Shown piece by piece: positions 13,067 to 13,939 of a stretch of 13,939 nucleotides of DNA. Source of the stretch: Ferruginibacter sp. GTDB taxonomy: Bacteria > Bacteroidota > Bacteroidia > Chitinophagales > Chitinophagaceae. The notes under the pieces were generated by a model. It was not told the DNA's origin, did not search any database, and saw only the letters and a list, made by a program, of their open reading frames with translations. Both the position numbers and the translations under genes were made by a program. Position 1 is the first letter of the stretch, and the number at the start of each line of letters is the position of its first letter. The stretch is from NCBI GenBank assembly GCA_018057635.1, contig JAGPDJ010000026.1, forward strand, positions 1-13,939. The letters are read 5' to 3'.

Positions 13067-13939
13067 ATGAAAAGTAAATTAAGCATGCTAAGCAGGGTAT
13101 TGCTTGTTGTAGCTGCTATCGGACTGATTTTTGTTTTGTATTTACCTATCTGGCGGATAGAACTGGATGCTCCGCAATACCCGGAAGGGCTGGCCCTGAA
13201 AATTCATGCAAATGGCCTGAAGGGGAATGTTGATATCATCAATGGCCTCAATCATTATATTGGAATGAAAACCCTGCATAATGAAGACTTTATTGAATTC
13301 ACCATATTACCATATGCAATCATATTCTTTTCGGTACTGTTTGCACTGGCAGCTATTCTTAATCGCAGGCGTTGGTTAAACCTGGCATTCATACTGTTTG
13401 TGGCGTTTGGTATTATTGCCATGGTGGATTTCTGGCGCTGGGAATATAACTATGGCCACAACCTTGACCCCAATGCCGCTATTGTAGTGCCGGGAATGGC
13501 ATACCAGCCTCCCCTGATCGGGTTCAAGCAGTTGTTGAATTTTGGGGCATATTCAATTCCGGATAAGGGCGGATGGATATTTATAGGAGCAGGTGTTTTA
13601 GTGCTTTTATGTATTTTACTGGAATGGAAAAAATCCAGGGCAGGTAAAAAGCAGGTATCCGTTAATGTTATATTTCTGATTTCAGCATCCATGTTGCTGA
13701 ATAGCTGTAGCAGCGGACCCAAACCTGTTATTGCAGGCAGGGATAATTGCTATTTATGTAAAATGACAATCACAGATACCCGATATGCAGCAGAACTGGT
13801 AACTGAAAAAGGCAAGGTCTATATATTTGATGACGTTTTCTGCCTGCAGTCATTTATGAAATCTGGTATGCAGGGGGATAATAAAGTAAAGGATATCTAC
13901 CTGGCTGATTTTTCCGGCGAACATACACTTGTAAAGGCC
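13067..13939 (+). CDS. nosL: NosL-type copper chaperone fused to an N-terminal multi-helix membrane domain (3' end outside window)
   Basis: The frame runs from the ATG at 13067 to the right edge (291 codons, no stop). Residues 1-190 form a membrane domain with helices near 8-28, 76-98, 102-122 and 168-187. Two exported loops lie between them (29-75 and 123-167). After a basic stretch (KKSRAGKK, 188-195) comes a fifth hydrophobic segment ending in a lipobox-like MLLNSC (Cys214). The NosL domain follows, with DNCYLCKM (Cys228, Cys231, Met233) and a later IFDDVFCLQSFM, both typical of NosL. NosL binds Cu(I) and delivers it for NosZ maturation. With an N-in start, five crossings place the NosL part in the periplasm, as required. 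The next gene to the right would be expected to be nosD, but it is not visible. NosL confidence is high; the role of the membrane domain is unknown. Confidence 0.87.
   Translation, partial: MKSKLSMLSRVLLVVAAIGLIFVLYLPIWRIELDAPQYPEGLALKIHANGLKGNVDIINGLNHYIGMKTLHNEDFIEFTILPYAIIFFSVLFALAAILNRRRWLNLAFILFVAFGIIAMVDFWRWEYNYGHNLDPNAAIVVPGMAYQPPLIGFKQLLNFGAYSIPDKGGWIFIGAGVLVLLCILLEWKKSRAGKKQVSVNVIFLISASMLLNSCSSGPKPVIAGRDNCYLCKMTITDTRYAAELVTEKGKVYIFDDVFCLQSFMKSGMQGDNKVKDIYLADFSGEHTLVKA

Noticed and set aside
1..13939. Search for tRNA, rRNA, CRISPR arrays, insertion sequences and integrase genes
   Set aside because: No cloverleaf, rRNA-like, regularly spaced repeat or transposase-like sequence was recognised by eye.

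Overview
The window looks like chromosomal DNA of a member of the Bacteroidota, probably a Chitinophagaceae-like or related soil/freshwater bacterium. The reasons are: AT-rich DNA; starts without Shine-Dalgarno sequences but with A/T-rich leaders; many Sec lipoproteins with short Bacteroidota-style lipoboxes; a LytTR-like C-terminus; a 'two-component regulator propeller' protein; and a clade II (Sec-exported) nitrous oxide reductase. The genus is inference.

Left part (1-7600): a loose collection of accessory genes. After the tail of a probable LytTR response regulator comes a lipoprotein that fuses an intradiol dioxygenase domain to a CPVC thioredoxin-like domain. It converges with a ferritin-like diiron protein on the minus strand. 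A small orphan lipoprotein follows. Next come three co-directional genes, each separated by 36 bp: a class C beta-lactamase-fold serine hydrolase with a helical repeat tail, a seven-bladed propeller lipoprotein, and a signal-bearing VOC/glyoxalase protein. They probably form one operon. Two small minus-strand genes of unknown function (an exported protein and a two-helix membrane protein) separate this block from the next.

Right part (7702-13939): a nitrous oxide respiration (nos) locus cut off by the window end. A Crp/Fnr-type regulator and a 12-helix, heme-copper-oxidase-like membrane protein are on the minus strand. Divergently transcribed are a monoheme cytochrome c lipoprotein, NosZ, a fasciclin-domain lipoprotein and a NosL-type copper chaperone fused to an N-terminal membrane domain. 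Two TGAT-N4-ATCA palindromes, the core of Crp/Fnr-family operators, lie in the two intergenic regions flanking the regulator gene. They suggest that the regulator controls the membrane protein, the nos operon and perhaps itself. A strong hairpin ends nosZ before the fasciclin gene.

Working model: the cytochrome c passes electrons to the CuA site of membrane-tethered NosZ, the NosL domain supplies copper, and the fasciclin and 12-helix proteins have unknown but probably N2O-linked roles. The most notable points are the NosL fusion with a lipobox-like membrane segment buried inside it, the degenerate heme-copper-oxidase-like protein, the paired operators, and the dioxygenase-thioredoxin fusion. 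No tRNA, rRNA, CRISPR array or insertion sequence was seen.
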